Assembly (NCBI GenBank): GCA_025463785.1
Contig: JAODBD010000002.1
Coordinates: forward strand, 40,520-104,519
From: Glaciihabitans sp.
GTDB taxonomy: Bacteria; Actinomycetota; Actinomycetes; Actinomycetales; Microbacteriaceae
DNA length: 64,000 nucleotides
Reading direction: 5' to 3'
Shown: positions 53,123-62,978 of the stretch, piece after piece
Numbering within the stretch: the stretch's first letter is position 1
Layout of the letters: each line of letters opens with the position of its first letter
The notes under the pieces: model-generated
The model's input: the letters and a program-made list of their open reading frames with translations, nothing else
What the model was told of the DNA's origin: nothing
Database searches by the model: none
Program-made: the position numbers and the translations under genes

Positions 53123-53178
53123 GAATTGCCCGCTTTGGCCGTGTTTCGACCGAATAACTCGACCAAAGTGGGCAACTC
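53123..53178. repeat. Palindromic intergenic repeat, copy 3
   Basis: The right arm (AACTCGACCAAAGTGGGCAA and on) matches the complement of the copy 1 arm closely, while the left arm has four differences. The loop is ten bases. It lies between the DUF559 gene start and the end of gabT. Confidence 0.75.
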
Positions 53179-53212
53179 GGGAGGGGGTGGTTCGGGCGAC
53201 TCGGGAGGGGGT
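53175..53212 (+). repeat. Two 14-bp direct repeats, period 24
   Basis: ACTCGGGAGGGGGT occurs twice, the first copy overlapping the end of palindromic repeat copy 3. It may be a duplication made together with that repeat. Confidence 0.6.
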
Positions 53213-53222
53213 CGGCTGGCGG

Positions 53223-54569
53223 CTATAGCGCTGCGAATGCCTCGCCGAGCACACCGATGGCTTCCCGGAGCAGTTCGTCACTGATCGCGAGGCTCGGCAG
53301 GAATCGCAGAACGTTTCCGTATGTTCCCGCCGTCAGGAACAGCACGCCGTGCTGCGCGGCGTACGCCACGATCGACGCGAGTGCCGCCGTGTTGGGCTCC
53401 TGCGTGCCGGGCAGCACCAGTTCGATGGCGTTCATGGCACCGATGCCGCGAACGTCGCCGATGATGTCGTACTTCGCCTGCAGGTCACGCAGCGCGGGCG
53501 CCAGGATCGAGTGGATGCCAGCGGCTTTGGCCAGCAGCCCCTCCGACTCGATCTGCTCGAAAACGGCGATGGCGGCGGCACAGGCGACCGGGTTGCCACC
53601 GAATGTCCCGCCGAGTCCTCCCGGGTGGGAGGCATCCATGATTTCGGCGCGTGCGGTTATTGCAGAAAGTGGAAGACCACCCGCGATGCCCTTCGCGGAG
53701 AGCACCATGTCTGGCACCAGGCCGAAGTGTTCGCTTGCGAAATAGGCACCGGTGCGCGCCATGCCACTCTGAATTTCGTCGGCGATGAACACGATCCCGT
53801 TGGCGGTGCACCACGCCTGTAGCGCGGGAAGGAAGCCCTCGGCGGGCACCTGGAACCCGCCTTCGCCCTGGATTGGCTCAACGATCAGGCAGGCGAGATC
53901 GGATGCCCCAACCGACTTTTCGAGGTAGGCGATAGTGCGTTTGGCGGCATCCGCACCGCTCAACCCGTCGCGGTATGGGTACGAATTGGGCGCCCGGTAA
54001 ACGTCTCCAGGGAATGGGCCAAATCCGAGCGCGTACGGCATGGCCTTGAACGTCATGGCCATGGTGAGGCTCGTGCGGCCGTGGTAAGCGTGATCGAGGA
54101 CGGCGACGCCGTTGCGGCCGGTGTACTTTCGCGCAATTTTCACGCCGTTCTCGACGGCTTCGGCGCCGGAGTTCTGCAGCACGCTCTTCTTTGCGTGGGT
54201 GCCCGGCGTGTGCTCGGCGAGGAGCTCGGCGACTCGCACGTAGCCCTCGTAGGGTGAGATCGTAAAAGCGGCATGCGTGAGCTTCGCGACCTGTTCGGCG
54301 ACCGCGGCAACGACCGCGTCATCCGTGTGTCCGATGGTCGTGACACCGATCCCTGCGCCCATGTCGATGAACTGATTGCCGTCAACATCCCGCAATATCG
54401 CGCCATGCGCACTCTCGATGTACGCGGGAAGCGCAGAATTGACTCCGGCGGGTACGGCCGCGAGTCGGCGACGATGAAGTGCCTCCGACTTCGGGCCCGG
54501 GATTGCCGTGACTATGCGACGCTCCTGGGTAATCGAGTCGGTGGAGGGCTTCACGATGGTGTCGGTCAT
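53223..54569 (-). CDS. gabT: 4-aminobutyrate aminotransferase
   Basis: GabT moves the amino group of GABA to 2-oxoglutarate and yields succinate semialdehyde. The 448-residue class III enzyme has the PLP lysine in LSAKGIAGGLPLSA, the Asp in GIVFIADEIQSGMARTG, and LGGTFGGNPVACAAA. It is distinct from the omega-aminotransferase upstream in the window. It completes the route from putrescine. No succinate semialdehyde dehydrogenase is next to it. It is divergent from the OsmC gene, with 37 bases between the starts. Confidence 0.94.
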   Translation of the reverse strand: MTDTIVKPSTDSITQERRIVTAIPGPKSEALHRRRLAAVPAGVNSALPAYIESAHGAILRDVDGNQFIDMGAGIGVTTIGHTDDAVVAAVAEQVAKLTHAAFTISPYEGYVRVAELLAEHTPGTHAKKSVLQNSGAEAVENGVKIARKYTGRNGVAVLDHAYHGRTSLTMAMTFKAMPYALGFGPFPGDVYRAPNSYPYRDGLSGADAAKRTIAYLEKSVGASDLACLIVEPIQGEGGFQVPAEGFLPALQAWCTANGIVFIADEIQSGMARTGAYFASEHFGLVPDMVLSAKGIAGGLPLSAITARAEIMDASHPGGLGGTFGGNPVACAAAIAVFEQIESEGLLAKAAGIHSILAPALRDLQAKYDIIGDVRGIGAMNAIELVLPGTQEPNTAALASIVAYAAQHGVLFLTAGTYGNVLRFLPSLAISDELLREAIGVLGEAFAAL

Positions 54570-54606
54570 ATCCCCAGATTAGTCTTTGAGAGCGGATGAA
54601 ACCCCA

Positions 54607-55074
54607 GTGAATCTAGAGCATTCCTACGAGATAGCGGTCGAGTGGCAGGGCAACCGCGGCACGGGAACCAGCGACTATAAGGCGTATGGTCGCGAGCTCA
54701 CGGTGACAGCGTCGGGCAAGCATCCACTCGAGGGGTCGGCCGACCGCGCCTTCCGCGGAAATGCGGACAGATGGAACCCGGAGGAGCTCCTTCTTGCGGC
54801 CCTCAGCCAGTGTCACCTGCTTAGCTATCTGCACGTGGCGGCAAGTCACGGCATCGTCGTCACCGCCTACACGGATGTCGCTTCCGGCATCATGGAGCAG
54901 ACGCACGACGGGGGTGGCCATTTCACCTCGGCGACGCTTCGCCCGGTCGTCACCATCGCCGGTGGGGACGTCGAACTCGCGGAGGTGCTCCACGCCGAGG
55001 CGAGTGCGAAGTGTTTTATTGCAGCATCCGTCAATTTTCGGATCCTGCACGAACCCACAACGCTGATCGCCTGA
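54607..55074 (+). CDS. OsmC/Ohr family protein
   Basis: OsmC proteins are thiol peroxidases that reduce organic hydroperoxides. The 155-residue product has the two expected cysteines, in LSQCHLLSYLHVA and SAKCFIAASVNF, and NPEELLLAALS before the first. The GTG chosen gives MNLEHSYEIAVEW. A TTG 21 bases earlier is possible. A TAGTCT -10-like box lies at 54580-54585. The set of conserved residues suggests an OsmC-like subgroup rather than Ohr proper. Confidence 0.88.
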   Translation: MNLEHSYEIAVEWQGNRGTGTSDYKAYGRELTVTASGKHPLEGSADRAFRGNADRWNPEELLLAALSQCHLLSYLHVAASHGIVVTAYTDVASGIMEQTHDGGGHFTSATLRPVVTIAGGDVELAEVLHAEASAKCFIAASVNFRILHEPTTLIA

Positions 55075-55168
55075 CCTTCTTGGCAAGCTCTCAGGAGGTT
55101 GCTGGCAGAACCTCACAGCGAGATGCGTCAGACTGGGGGCTGACTTTGTTCCCTGTGGAAGGTTTCTT

Positions 55169-56143
55169 GTGCGCAAAATTGCGTCTCTGGCCGTTGCGGC
55201 CGCACTCCTCGTCTCGTTGGCTGCCTGCACGCCGGGGAAGTCGACGGCATCCGGATCTATCGATGGCTGCACGCCAACGAAGTCGGGTGCCGTCTCCGAT
55301 GCGCTGAAGATCACCGGCAAGTTCGGCACAGAACCGAAGGTGAGCCTCAAAACCCCGCTGGCGAAGATCACATCGACCCAGCGCACGATGCTCTCCCAGG
55401 GCAAGGGGAAGGTCGCCAAGCAGGGTGCGAACATCAGCGTCGATTTTGCGATCTACAACGGTACGACCGGCAAAGAGTTGACCTCAACTAAATTCGACGG
55501 GCAGACCGTGCCCTTCACGGTCGACCAGACCAAGTTCCTCCCGGGCCTCATCAAGACGCTGAAGTGCTCACCAGTTGGCTCCCGCGTTGTCGGCGTTATC
55601 CCGCCGGCTGACGCCTTCACGTCGACAGGCTCAACCAGCCTGGGTGTCGGCAAGACCGATGAGATCGTCTTCATCGCCGATGTCGTCGCCTTCACGCCAA
55701 CCCCGCTGAAGACGGCGACGGGTGACGTCCAGGCTCCGGTCGCGGGTTTCCCGACCGTGAAGTTCAGCTCGAAGGGTGACCCGACCGTCACGCTTCCGAA
55801 GACGGCGGCCCCCAAGACCTTCAAGGAGGAAGTGCTCATCAAGGGTCACGGCAAGGTTGTGCCGAGCAACTCCAACGTGATTGTCAACTACCAACTGGTC
55901 AACTGGCGTACGGGCAAGGTTGTCACCGGTAACGACACCTGGGCGGCCGGCCAGACCGCGACGTTCAACACCGGCCAGGTGGTTCCGGGCTTCAAGCAGG
56001 CGCTCGAGGGCCAGACTGTCGGGTCGCGCGTGCTGATGGTCATCCCGCCCGCTCTCGGCTACAAGGCCGCAGGCCAGCCGTCCGCAGGTATCAAGGCAAC
56101 CGACGACCTCATTTTCGTCGTCGATATCCTCGGGCTCGGCTAG
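55169..56143 (+). CDS. Lipoprotein with two FKBP-type peptidyl-prolyl isomerase domains
   Basis: The signal peptide ends in the lipobox LAAC, with C20. Two FKBP-like domains follow, about 70-175 and 210-324. The second is better conserved (VNYQLVNWRTGKVVTGNDTW, GQVVPGFKQALEGQTVGSRVLMVIPPALGY, LIFVVDILGLG); the first has VGVIPPADAF and may be inactive. It should be anchored on the outer face of the membrane and assist folding of secreted proteins. GTG is the start. It lies 15 bases before dxr. Confidence 0.92.
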   Translation: MRKIASLAVAAALLVSLAACTPGKSTASGSIDGCTPTKSGAVSDALKITGKFGTEPKVSLKTPLAKITSTQRTMLSQGKGKVAKQGANISVDFAIYNGTTGKELTSTKFDGQTVPFTVDQTKFLPGLIKTLKCSPVGSRVVGVIPPADAFTSTGSTSLGVGKTDEIVFIADVVAFTPTPLKTATGDVQAPVAGFPTVKFSSKGDPTVTLPKTAAPKTFKEEVLIKGHGKVVPSNSNVIVNYQLVNWRTGKVVTGNDTWAAGQTATFNTGQVVPGFKQALEGQTVGSRVLMVIPPALGYKAAGQPSAGIKATDDLIFVVDILGLG

Positions 56144-56158
56144 GCGAAAACCTCGCCC

Positions 56159-57235
56159 GTGCGCAGGGTAATCGTTCTCGGCTCGACGGGATCAATCGGA
56201 GTTCAGGCTCTCCAGGTGATCGCGGCAAACCGTGAACGGTTCGAGGTTGTCGGCCTCGCAGCGGGCTCCAACCGAGTGCTTGCGGAGCAGCAGGCGGCGC
56301 AGTTCGGCGTTGCGCACCTGGCGTTCGGCGCTGACGAAGCCGCGCAGCTGGTGCGAACGGTCAACTGTGATGTCGTCCTCAACGGGATCACCGGCTCGGT
56401 GGGTCTCGGTCCGACGCTTGCGACGCTCGAGGCGGGGCGCACGCTGGCGCTCGCCAACAAGGAGAGCCTCATCGTCGGGGGCGACCTCGTCAAACGACTC
56501 GCGAAACCGGGTCAGATCGTGCCCGTCGACTCCGAGCACTCCGCGATCGCGCAGGCACTACGCAGCGGCACTGCGAGTGAGGTGCGACGGCTCATCCTGA
56601 CCGCATCCGGTGGCCCCTTTCGTGGCCGCACCCGCGAGAGCCTTCGGGATGTCACCCCGGCCGAGGCGCTCGCCCACCCAACCTGGAACATGGGGCTGGT
56701 GGTCACCACCAACTCGGCCACACTCGTCAACAAGGGTCTTGAGGTGATTGAGGCGCATCTGCTGTTCGACGTCTCCTACGACGCGATCGAGGTGACCGTG
56801 CATCCGCAGTCCGTGGTGCATTCGATGGTCGAGTTCGTCGATGGGTCAACGATCGCGCAGGCGTCGCCGCCAGACATGCGGCTGCCGATCTCGCTCGGTC
56901 TGGACTGGCCGGCCCGGATAGCCGGTGTCGGGGTGCCGCTCGACTGGTCGAAGGCGAGTTCGTGGGAGTTTGCACCGCTCGATAGCGCTGCATTTCCGGC
57001 CGTTGGCCTCGCAAAATCGGTCGGTCGAGCAGGTGGAACCTTCCCTGCGGTGTTCAATGCGGCGAACGAGCAGGCAGTTCTGGCATTCCACGCCGGCCGC
57101 ATTGGCTTTCTCGACATCGTCGACACGGTTACCCGAGTGGTCGAGTCACACACCGCCGGGGAGGCGAGCCTTGCGGGCGTTCTCGAGGCCGAGAGCTGGG
57201 CCCGCGCCGCCGCGGATGCCCTCATCGCGGGCTGA
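56159..57235 (+). CDS. dxr: 1-deoxy-D-xylulose 5-phosphate reductoisomerase
   Basis: DXR makes 2-C-methyl-D-erythritol 4-phosphate in the MEP isoprenoid route. The 358-residue protein begins with the NADPH motif [15 protein letters not shown] and has [11 protein letters not shown], the metal and substrate region [20 protein letters not shown], and [31 protein letters not shown] signatures. The GTG start is 15 bases after the FKBP gene. It shares a strand with rip1 and ispG, and ispG is a second MEP enzyme, as in Mycobacterium. Confidence 0.97.
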   Translation: MRRVIVLGSTGSIGVQALQVIAANRERFEVVGLAAGSNRVLAEQQAAQFGVAHLAFGADEAAQLVRTVNCDVVLNGITGSVGLGPTLATLEAGRTLALANKESLIVGGDLVKRLAKPGQIVPVDSEHSAIAQALRSGTASEVRRLILTASGGPFRGRTRESLRDVTPAEALAHPTWNMGLVVTTNSATLVNKGLEVIEAHLLFDVSYDAIEVTVHPQSVVHSMVEFVDGSTIAQASPPDMRLPISLGLDWPARIAGVGVPLDWSKASSWEFAPLDSAAFPAVGLAKSVGRAGGTFPAVFNAANEQAVLAFHAGRIGFLDIVDTVTRVVESHTAGEASLAGVLEAESWARAAADALIAG

Positions 57236-57257
57236 GAACAGGCGACCGCGCTGATCG

Positions 57258-57278
57258 TGAACCCCCAGAATGGGTTCA
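57258..57278 (+). other. Hairpin between dxr and the site-2 protease gene
   Basis: TGAACCC-N7-GGGTTCA is a 7-bp stem in the 78-base gap. No T-tract follows. It may be a weak terminator or an operator for the promoter behind it. Confidence 0.4.
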
Positions 57279-57301
57279 GGCGGTTCAAAGGGTCGCGCGG
57301 G

Positions 57302-57307
57302 TATTCT
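57302..57307 (+). promoter_or_regulatory. Probable -10 box (TATTCT) for a leaderless protease mRNA
   Basis: TATTCT fits TANNNT and ends six bases before the GTG start. There is no ribosome binding site between them. Confidence 0.55.
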
Positions 57308-57313
57308 TAGTCG

Positions 57314-58639
57314 GTGGAAAACGTACTTCTCTTCATCGTCGGCGTCGTCATCGTCGCTGTCGGCGTTCTCCTCTCGATCGTGCTGCACGAGGCCGGTCAT
57401 TTCATTCCCGCGAAGCTGTTCAAGGTGCGCGTCGGCCAGTTCATGGTCGGGTTTGGCAAGACGCTGTGGTCTCGTAAATACAAGGGCACGGAGTTCGGGA
57501 TCAAGGTGCTTCCGCTGGGCGGCTACATCTCAATGGCGGGAATGTACCCTCCGATCAAGCCCGGCGGCAAGGCCAGAGAGGCCAGCACGGGCTTTTTCCA
57601 GACGCTCGTTCAGGATGCCCGGCAGGCCTCCGGCGACACGATTCTTCCCGGCGAAGACGATCGCACTTTCTACCGGCTGCCCATCTGGAAACGCATCGTT
57701 GTCATGCTCGGTGGGCCGATCATGAATCTGATCATCGGCATCGTGTTGTACACGATCGTGTTGGTCGGATTTGGCATTCCTGCGGTTACCCAAACCGTCA
57801 GCGCGGTGCCTCAGTGCGTTCAGCCCGCGACCAATACGAGTTCCGTCTGTGCACCGTCTGACCCGGCATCTCCGGCCGCGGCCGCTGGTTTCAAGCCCGG
57901 TGACACGATTAAGTCGATCGATGGAGCGTCGATCACATCCTGGGCGCAGGTCACCAGCATCATTCAGAAGTCGTACGGCAAGACGCTGTCAATCGTGGTG
58001 CTGCGCAGTGGGCACACCGAGACGCTTACCACGACACCGGTGTCGAACACCGAATACGTGCTCGATTCCAAGGGCAACAAGGTCATTGGCGCCAACGGCA
58101 AGCCTGAAACCCGCCAAATCGGCTTCATCGGCATCAACGCGACCGAGACGCTCGTGCCGCAGTCGATCGGCGGAGTTCTGCCCCAGGTCTGGTCGAACAC
58201 GACGACCGTAGGCAACATCATCCTGAACTTGCCGGAGCGCATGGTGGGGGTCTGGAACGCGGCGTTCAGTTCGGGTACTCGCGATCCGAATGGTCCGGTA
58301 GGTGTAATCGGTGTCGGCCGAATCGCCGGGCAGATCGCCACCCAGAAAGAGTCATTGGCGTTGCGATTCGAGACGCTGTTGGCGCTCCTGGCTTCGCTCA
58401 ATATCGCGCTCTTCGTTTTCAATCTGATTCCGCTTATGCCGCTCGACGGGGGACACATCGTTGGCGCACTATGGGAGGGCATTCGGCGGTTCTTCGCGAA
58501 GGTGTTCCGTCGCAAGGATCCTGGTCCGGTCGACACCGCCAAGGTGGTCCCACTCACGTTCGCCGTCGTCATCGTCCTCGGGGCGATGAGCTTGCTTCTG
58601 ATGTACGCCGACATCGTGAACCCGATCACCCTCAACTAA
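57314..58639 (+). CDS. rip1: Site-2 intramembrane zinc metalloprotease (Rip1/RseP family)
   Basis: The 441-residue protease cuts anti-sigma factors or other membrane proteins within the membrane. The zinc motif is HEAGH (25-29) in the first helix, and the third ligand is D378 in MPLDGGHIVGAL of the late helix. A PDZ domain lies at ~185-275 (AAAGFKPGDTIKSIDGASI). Four membrane segments are visible. The order dxr-rip-ispG is the same as in Mycobacterium. A 15-bp tandem repeat begins five bases after the stop. Confidence 0.94.
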   Translation: MENVLLFIVGVVIVAVGVLLSIVLHEAGHFIPAKLFKVRVGQFMVGFGKTLWSRKYKGTEFGIKVLPLGGYISMAGMYPPIKPGGKAREASTGFFQTLVQDARQASGDTILPGEDDRTFYRLPIWKRIVVMLGGPIMNLIIGIVLYTIVLVGFGIPAVTQTVSAVPQCVQPATNTSSVCAPSDPASPAAAAGFKPGDTIKSIDGASITSWAQVTSIIQKSYGKTLSIVVLRSGHTETLTTTPVSNTEYVLDSKGNKVIGANGKPETRQIGFIGINATETLVPQSIGGVLPQVWSNTTTVGNIILNLPERMVGVWNAAFSSGTRDPNGPVGVIGVGRIAGQIATQKESLALRFETLLALLASLNIALFVFNLIPLMPLDGGHIVGALWEGIRRFFAKVFRRKDPGPVDTAKVVPLTFAVVIVLGAMSLLLMYADIVNPITLN

Positions 58640-58643
58640 CACC

Positions 58644-58681
58644 GCCGAAGCTAGGCCTGCCGAAGCTAGGCCTGCCGAAGC
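58644..58681 (+). repeat. 15-bp tandem repeat, 2.5 units
   Basis: GCCGAAGCTAGGCCT occurs twice without change, followed by GCCGAAGC. It fills half of the gap between the protease and ispG genes. Confidence 0.85.
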
Positions 58682-58713
58682 AACGCCGCACGACGCAATC
58701 CGACCGCCGGAAG

Positions 58714-58719
58714 TAGAGT
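58714..58719 (+). promoter_or_regulatory. Probable -10 box (TAGAGT) of a leaderless ispG mRNA
   Basis: TAGAGT ends six bases before the GTG start of ispG, the same geometry as at the protease gene. Confidence 0.5.
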
Positions 58720-58725
58720 GGACAG

Positions 58726-59874
58726 GTGCCTGCAGTCAATCTCGGTCTCCCGAAAACCCGCGAAGTTCTGAGTCCGCGACGCAAGTCGCGCCAGATCAGG
58801 GTCGGCAAGGTTCTCGTGGGTGGCGACGCCCAGGTGAGCGTGCAGTCCATGTGTACCACCCCGACGACGAACATCAACGCAACGCTGCAGCAGATTGCCG
58901 AGTTGACGGCATCCGGATGCGACATCGTGCGCGTCGCCGTCCCCAGCCAGGATGACGCGGATGCGCTTCCCATCATCGCGAAGAAGAGCCAGATCCCGGT
59001 CATCGCCGACATCCACTTCCAGCCGAAGTACGTCTTTCAGGCCATCGACGCCGGTTGCGCGGCGGTTCGCGTCAACCCGGGCAACATTCGCAAGTTCGAC
59101 GACCAGGTCGGTGCGATTGCGAAGGCCGCGAAGGATGCGGGAGTTTCCCTGCGCATCGGCGTCAACGCCGGATCGCTCGAGCCGAGCATCATGCAGAAGT
59201 ACGGCAGGGCAACCCCGGAGGCGCTTGTTGAGAGCGCGGTCTGGGAGGCCAGCCTGTTCGAGGAGCACGACTTCCACGACTTCAAGATCTCGGTCAAGCA
59301 CAATGACCCGGTCATCATGGTCAAGGCCTACCGGCTGCTGGCCGAGCGGGGCGACTGGCCGCTGCACCTTGGCGTGACCGAAGCCGGCCCCGAGTTCCAG
59401 GGAACCATCAAGAGCGCGACCGCCTTCGGCATCCTGCTGTCTGAGGGCATCGGTGACACCATTCGTGTCTCTCTCTCTGCGCCGCCAGCCCTTGAGGTCA
59501 AGGTTGGGCTGCAGATCCTGCAGTCGCTCAACCTGCGTGAGCGCAAACTCGAGATCGTGTCGTGCCCCAGCTGCGGTCGCGCCCAGGTCGACGTGTACAC
59601 GCTGGCCAACGATGTGACCGCGGGGCTCGAGGGCATGACCGTTCCGCTCCGCGTTGCCGTCATGGGATGCGTCGTCAACGGACCGGGCGAGGCGCGCGAG
59701 GCAGACCTCGGCGTCGCGAGCGGCAACGGCAAGGGGCAGATTTTCGTCAAGGGCCAGGTCATCAAAACCGTGCCCGAGTCGGAGATCGTGGCGACTCTGA
59801 TCGAAGAGGCCAACCGCCTGGCCGCCGAGATGCCTCCCGGTGAACTTGGATCACCGCTGGTCGTGACCGCCTAG
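58726..59874 (+). CDS. ispG: 4-hydroxy-3-methylbut-2-en-1-yl diphosphate synthase
   Basis: IspG (GcpE) is the [4Fe-4S] enzyme that turns MEcPP into HMBPP. The 382-residue protein has the N-terminal barrel ([41 protein letters not shown]) and the cluster ligands C280, C283 (SCPSCGR) and C315 ([11 protein letters not shown]). It is the standard bacterial two-domain form. The GTG start is directly behind a -10 box. It works two steps or more after the dxr product encoded upstream. Confidence 0.97.
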   Translation: MPAVNLGLPKTREVLSPRRKSRQIRVGKVLVGGDAQVSVQSMCTTPTTNINATLQQIAELTASGCDIVRVAVPSQDDADALPIIAKKSQIPVIADIHFQPKYVFQAIDAGCAAVRVNPGNIRKFDDQVGAIAKAAKDAGVSLRIGVNAGSLEPSIMQKYGRATPEALVESAVWEASLFEEHDFHDFKISVKHNDPVIMVKAYRLLAERGDWPLHLGVTEAGPEFQGTIKSATAFGILLSEGIGDTIRVSLSAPPALEVKVGLQILQSLNLRERKLEIVSCPSCGRAQVDVYTLANDVTAGLEGMTVPLRVAVMGCVVNGPGEAREADLGVASGNGKGQIFVKGQVIKTVPESEIVATLIEEANRLAAEMPPGELGSPLVVTA

Positions 59875-59976
59875 CAATCGGCTCCCGGATGGCCCCAACT
59901 ATGGGGGCATCGGCGTCCGCGGGCCCGGCGTAGCCTTGAGGCACGATTAGCGGCCCGAACAGTCTGCAAATCTCAT

Positions 59977-60014
59977 GAGCCCCGGGGGGACGCTCTACGC
60001 GCACCCCGGGGCTC
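59977..60014 (+). terminator. Terminator between ispG and proS
   Basis: An 11-bp perfect stem (GAGCCCCGGGG and its complement) with a 16-base loop is followed by TTAT. The rest of the 203-base gap shows no gene. Confidence 0.6.
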
Positions 60015-60064
60015 TTATGCTCCCGGCAGCGTCGCACCCGGCCGATGCGGCGCTGACGCTCGCC

Positions 60065-60070
60065 TAAGAT
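60065..60070 (+). promoter_or_regulatory. Probable -10 box (TAAGAT) of a leaderless proS mRNA
   Basis: TAAGAT is followed by seven bases and the GTG start. It is the best match to the consensus among the leaderless candidates here. Confidence 0.55.
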
Positions 60071-60077
60071 TGGGCGC

Positions 60078-61859
60078 GTGTCAACACGCCTCTCACAACT
60101 CTTCGTTCGCACTCTTCGTGAAGATCCGGTGGATGCCGAGGTCGCCAGCCATCGACTGCTAGTTCGCGCCGGCTACATTCGCCGCCAGGCACCCGGTGTA
60201 TTCGCATGGCTTCCGCTCGGGTTGAAGGTTCGCCGCAAGATCGAGGCCATCATCCGCGAGGAGATGGAGACTGCTGGCGCCCAGGAAGTCCACTTTCCCG
60301 CGCTGCTTCCGCGCGAACCGTATGAGGTCACCGGTCGGTGGGAGGAGTACGGCGATGGAATCTTCCGTTTGCAAGACCGCCGGGGTGCCGACTACCTGCT
60401 CGCCCCCACCCACGAGGAGGTCTTTACGCTGCTCGTGAAAGACCTGTACTCGTCGTACAAAGACCTTCCACTGTCGATCTATCAGATCCAGGACAAGTAC
60501 CGCGACGAGGCGCGCCCCCGCGCAGGGCTGCTGCGCGGCCGCGAGTTCACGATGAAAGACGCGTATTCCTTCGACTACACCGACGCCGGCCTCGATGTCA
60601 GCTACATGAAGCAGCGGGATGCCTATGAGCGTATCTTCACGCGCCTCGGCCTCGAGTACGTCATCGTCCAGGCGGACGCTGGTGCCATGGGCGGATCGCG
60701 CAGCGAGGAATTCCTGCACCCGACACCGGTCGGCGAAGATACCTTCGTGCGCACCGACGGGGGATACGCGGCAAATGTCGAGGCGTTCACCACGGTGGCG
60801 CCCGAGGCCCGAAGCTATGAGAAGCTCACCCCTGCCGAGGTTCTGGCGACTCCCGACACCCCAACGATCGCGACGCTGGTGGCGGTCGCGAACGAGAAGC
60901 ATCCGCGCCCCGACGGTCGTGCCTGGACGGCCGCCGACACCCTCAAGAATATTGTTCTCGCGCTGAAACATCTCGACGGTAAGCGAGAACTCGTCATCGT
61001 CGGACTGCCCGGCGATCGCGAAGTCGACCTGAAGCGCGCCGAAGTTGCCTTCGCCCCGGCCACCGTTGAGCCCGCGACGGCGGAGGATTTCGTGAAGTTC
61101 GAGGCCGATGGCGACAAGCCAGGCCTCGTCAAGGGCTACATCGGCCCGTGGTCGCCCGAAGGTGCGATGCTCGGTGAGGACTCGGCCACGGGCATCCGAT
61201 ATCTGCTCGACCCTCGGGTCTCAGACGGTTCGGGCTGGATTACTGGTGCAAACCTTGCGGGTCATCACGTCTTCGGCCTCGTGGCCGGCCGTGACTTCGG
61301 CTCTGACGGCACGGTGGAGGTCGCAGAGGTACTCGTCGGCGACCCCGCGCCGGATGGCTCCGGGCCGGTTGAGCTTGCCCGCGGTATGGAGATCGGGCAC
61401 GTGTTCCAGCTCGGCCGCAAGTATGCCGAGGCCCTCGGCCTCAAGGTGCTTGACGAAAATGGCAAGCTGGTCACCGTCACCATGGGGTCGTATGGGATCG
61501 GCGTCACCCGCATCCTTGCCGTCATCGCGGAAGCGAACAACGACGAAAAGGGGCTCATCTGGCCGAAGAACGTGAGCCCGTTCGATGTCCACGTGATCGC
61601 CGCCGGGCGAGAGGATGTCGTCTACGAGGTCGCCGAGGATGTCGTTGCCTCCCTCGAATCGGCCGGGTTCGACGTGCTGTTCGACGACCGCCCGAAGGTC
61701 TCGCCCGGGGTCAAGTTCGGCGACGCTGAGCTGCTCGGCGTTCCGCAGATCGTTATCGTCGGTCGGGATGCCGCCGGCGGCGTGGTCGAGCACTGGGATC
61801 GTCGAACCGGAGCCCGCACCCCCGTCGACGTGGCCAGCATCGCGACCGCGATCGGTTGA
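60078..61859 (+). CDS. proS: Prolyl-tRNA synthetase (bacterial type)
   Basis: ProS charges tRNA-Pro. The 593-residue protein has the class II motifs: motif 1 around [20 protein letters not shown], motif 2 [25 protein letters not shown], and motif 3 [17 protein letters not shown] central YbaK-like editing insertion (~225-405) marks the bacterial form, and the C-terminal anticodon domain starts near [15 protein letters not shown] is the start. It is followed by nusA. Confidence 0.97.
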   Translation: MSTRLSQLFVRTLREDPVDAEVASHRLLVRAGYIRRQAPGVFAWLPLGLKVRRKIEAIIREEMETAGAQEVHFPALLPREPYEVTGRWEEYGDGIFRLQDRRGADYLLAPTHEEVFTLLVKDLYSSYKDLPLSIYQIQDKYRDEARPRAGLLRGREFTMKDAYSFDYTDAGLDVSYMKQRDAYERIFTRLGLEYVIVQADAGAMGGSRSEEFLHPTPVGEDTFVRTDGGYAANVEAFTTVAPEARSYEKLTPAEVLATPDTPTIATLVAVANEKHPRPDGRAWTAADTLKNIVLALKHLDGKRELVIVGLPGDREVDLKRAEVAFAPATVEPATAEDFVKFEADGDKPGLVKGYIGPWSPEGAMLGEDSATGIRYLLDPRVSDGSGWITGANLAGHHVFGLVAGRDFGSDGTVEVAEVLVGDPAPDGSGPVELARGMEIGHVFQLGRKYAEALGLKVLDENGKLVTVTMGSYGIGVTRILAVIAEANNDEKGLIWPKNVSPFDVHVIAAGREDVVYEVAEDVVASLESAGFDVLFDDRPKVSPGVKFGDAELLGVPQIVIVGRDAAGGVVEHWDRRTGARTPVDVASIATAIG

Positions 61860-61945
61860 TCGTCGCGACCACTGGTACCTTAGGTAACGGCGGCGTGCCG
61901 GTTTGGCTACGCGTCGTCACCAGACCTGAATAGTGGAGGCCCTCA

Positions 61946-62947
61946 GTGGACATTGACCTGAGCGTGCTGCGTCTCATGGAGCGCGAACGAGACATCCCGT
62001 TCGAGGAGCTCGTTCAGATCATCGAGCAGGCTATTCACACGGCGTACCTTAAGCACACCGGCCAGGCCGACCACAAACCGGGCGAACCAGCCGCACCGAA
62101 CTCGCGAGTTGTGCTCGACCGCAAACTCGGTCACGTTACGATCTTCGTCGAAGAGCTGGATGAGGATGGCAACGTCATCGGCGAGGCCGTCGACAGCCCA
62201 AGCGACTTCGGTCGTATCGCGGCGTTCGCGGCCAAGCAGGTCATCAATCAGCGGCTTCGCGACATCGGCGACGATAAGGTTCTTGGCGAATTCAAGGGGC
62301 GCGAAGGCGACATCGTTGCCGGCATCATCCAGCAGGGACCGAATCCGCGGATGATCCACGTCGACCTTGGAACGGTCGAGGCGATTCTTCCGCCCGAGGA
62401 GCAGGTGCCTGGCGAGGTGTATGCCCACGGAACGCGAATCCGCGTCTACGTGACTGCCGTCAGCAAGGGGCTCAAGGGGCCTCAGATTACCGTGAGCCGC
62501 ACGCATCCGTCTCTTGTTCGCAAGTTATTTGCACTCGAAGTGCCGGAGATCGCGAGCGGTGTTGTCGAAATCACCTCGCTCGCCCGTGAGGCAGGCCATC
62601 GCACCAAGATTGCGGTTCGCGCAACGCAGCCGGGCGTGAATGCCAAGGGCGCCTGTATCGGCGAGCTTGGCCAGCGCGTTCGCGCCGTGACGGCAGAGTT
62701 GAACAACGAGAAGATCGATATCGTCGACTACTCGACCGATCTCGCGACCTTTGTGGCGAATGCGCTTTCACCGGCGAAAGTCACGAGCGCATTCGTCATC
62801 GACGAATCGCTCAAAGCCGTTCGCGCTCTCGTTCCCGACTACCAACTGTCGCTCGCGATCGGCAAGGAAGGCCAGAATGCCCGCCTGGCCGCGAAGCTGA
62901 CCGGCGCGAGAATCGACATCCAGCCGGACTCGATCCTCGAAAGCTAG
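61946..62947 (+). CDS. nusA: Transcription termination/antitermination factor NusA
   Basis: NusA binds RNA polymerase and RNA and modulates pausing, termination and antitermination. The 333-residue protein has the N-terminal polymerase-binding domain ([21 protein letters not shown]), an S1 domain (~125-195), and two KH domains ([46 protein letters not shown]). As in other actinobacteria, the C-terminal acidic repeats of E. coli are lacking. A GGAGG site precedes the GTG. The rimP gene, normally just upstream, is absent; an 86-base leader is found instead. Confidence 0.97.
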   Translation: MDIDLSVLRLMERERDIPFEELVQIIEQAIHTAYLKHTGQADHKPGEPAAPNSRVVLDRKLGHVTIFVEELDEDGNVIGEAVDSPSDFGRIAAFAAKQVINQRLRDIGDDKVLGEFKGREGDIVAGIIQQGPNPRMIHVDLGTVEAILPPEEQVPGEVYAHGTRIRVYVTAVSKGLKGPQITVSRTHPSLVRKLFALEVPEIASGVVEITSLAREAGHRTKIAVRATQPGVNAKGACIGELGQRVRAVTAELNNEKIDIVDYSTDLATFVANALSPAKVTSAFVIDESLKAVRALVPDYQLSLAIGKEGQNARLAAKLTGARIDIQPDSILES

Positions 62948-62978
62948 TGGCCGCAGTTGCGCAATCTCGGTTGCGGGC

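Noticed and set aside
59977..60014. tRNA gene
   Set aside because: The 11-bp stem with a 16-base loop gives no cloverleaf and no T-loop sequence; it fits a terminator better.
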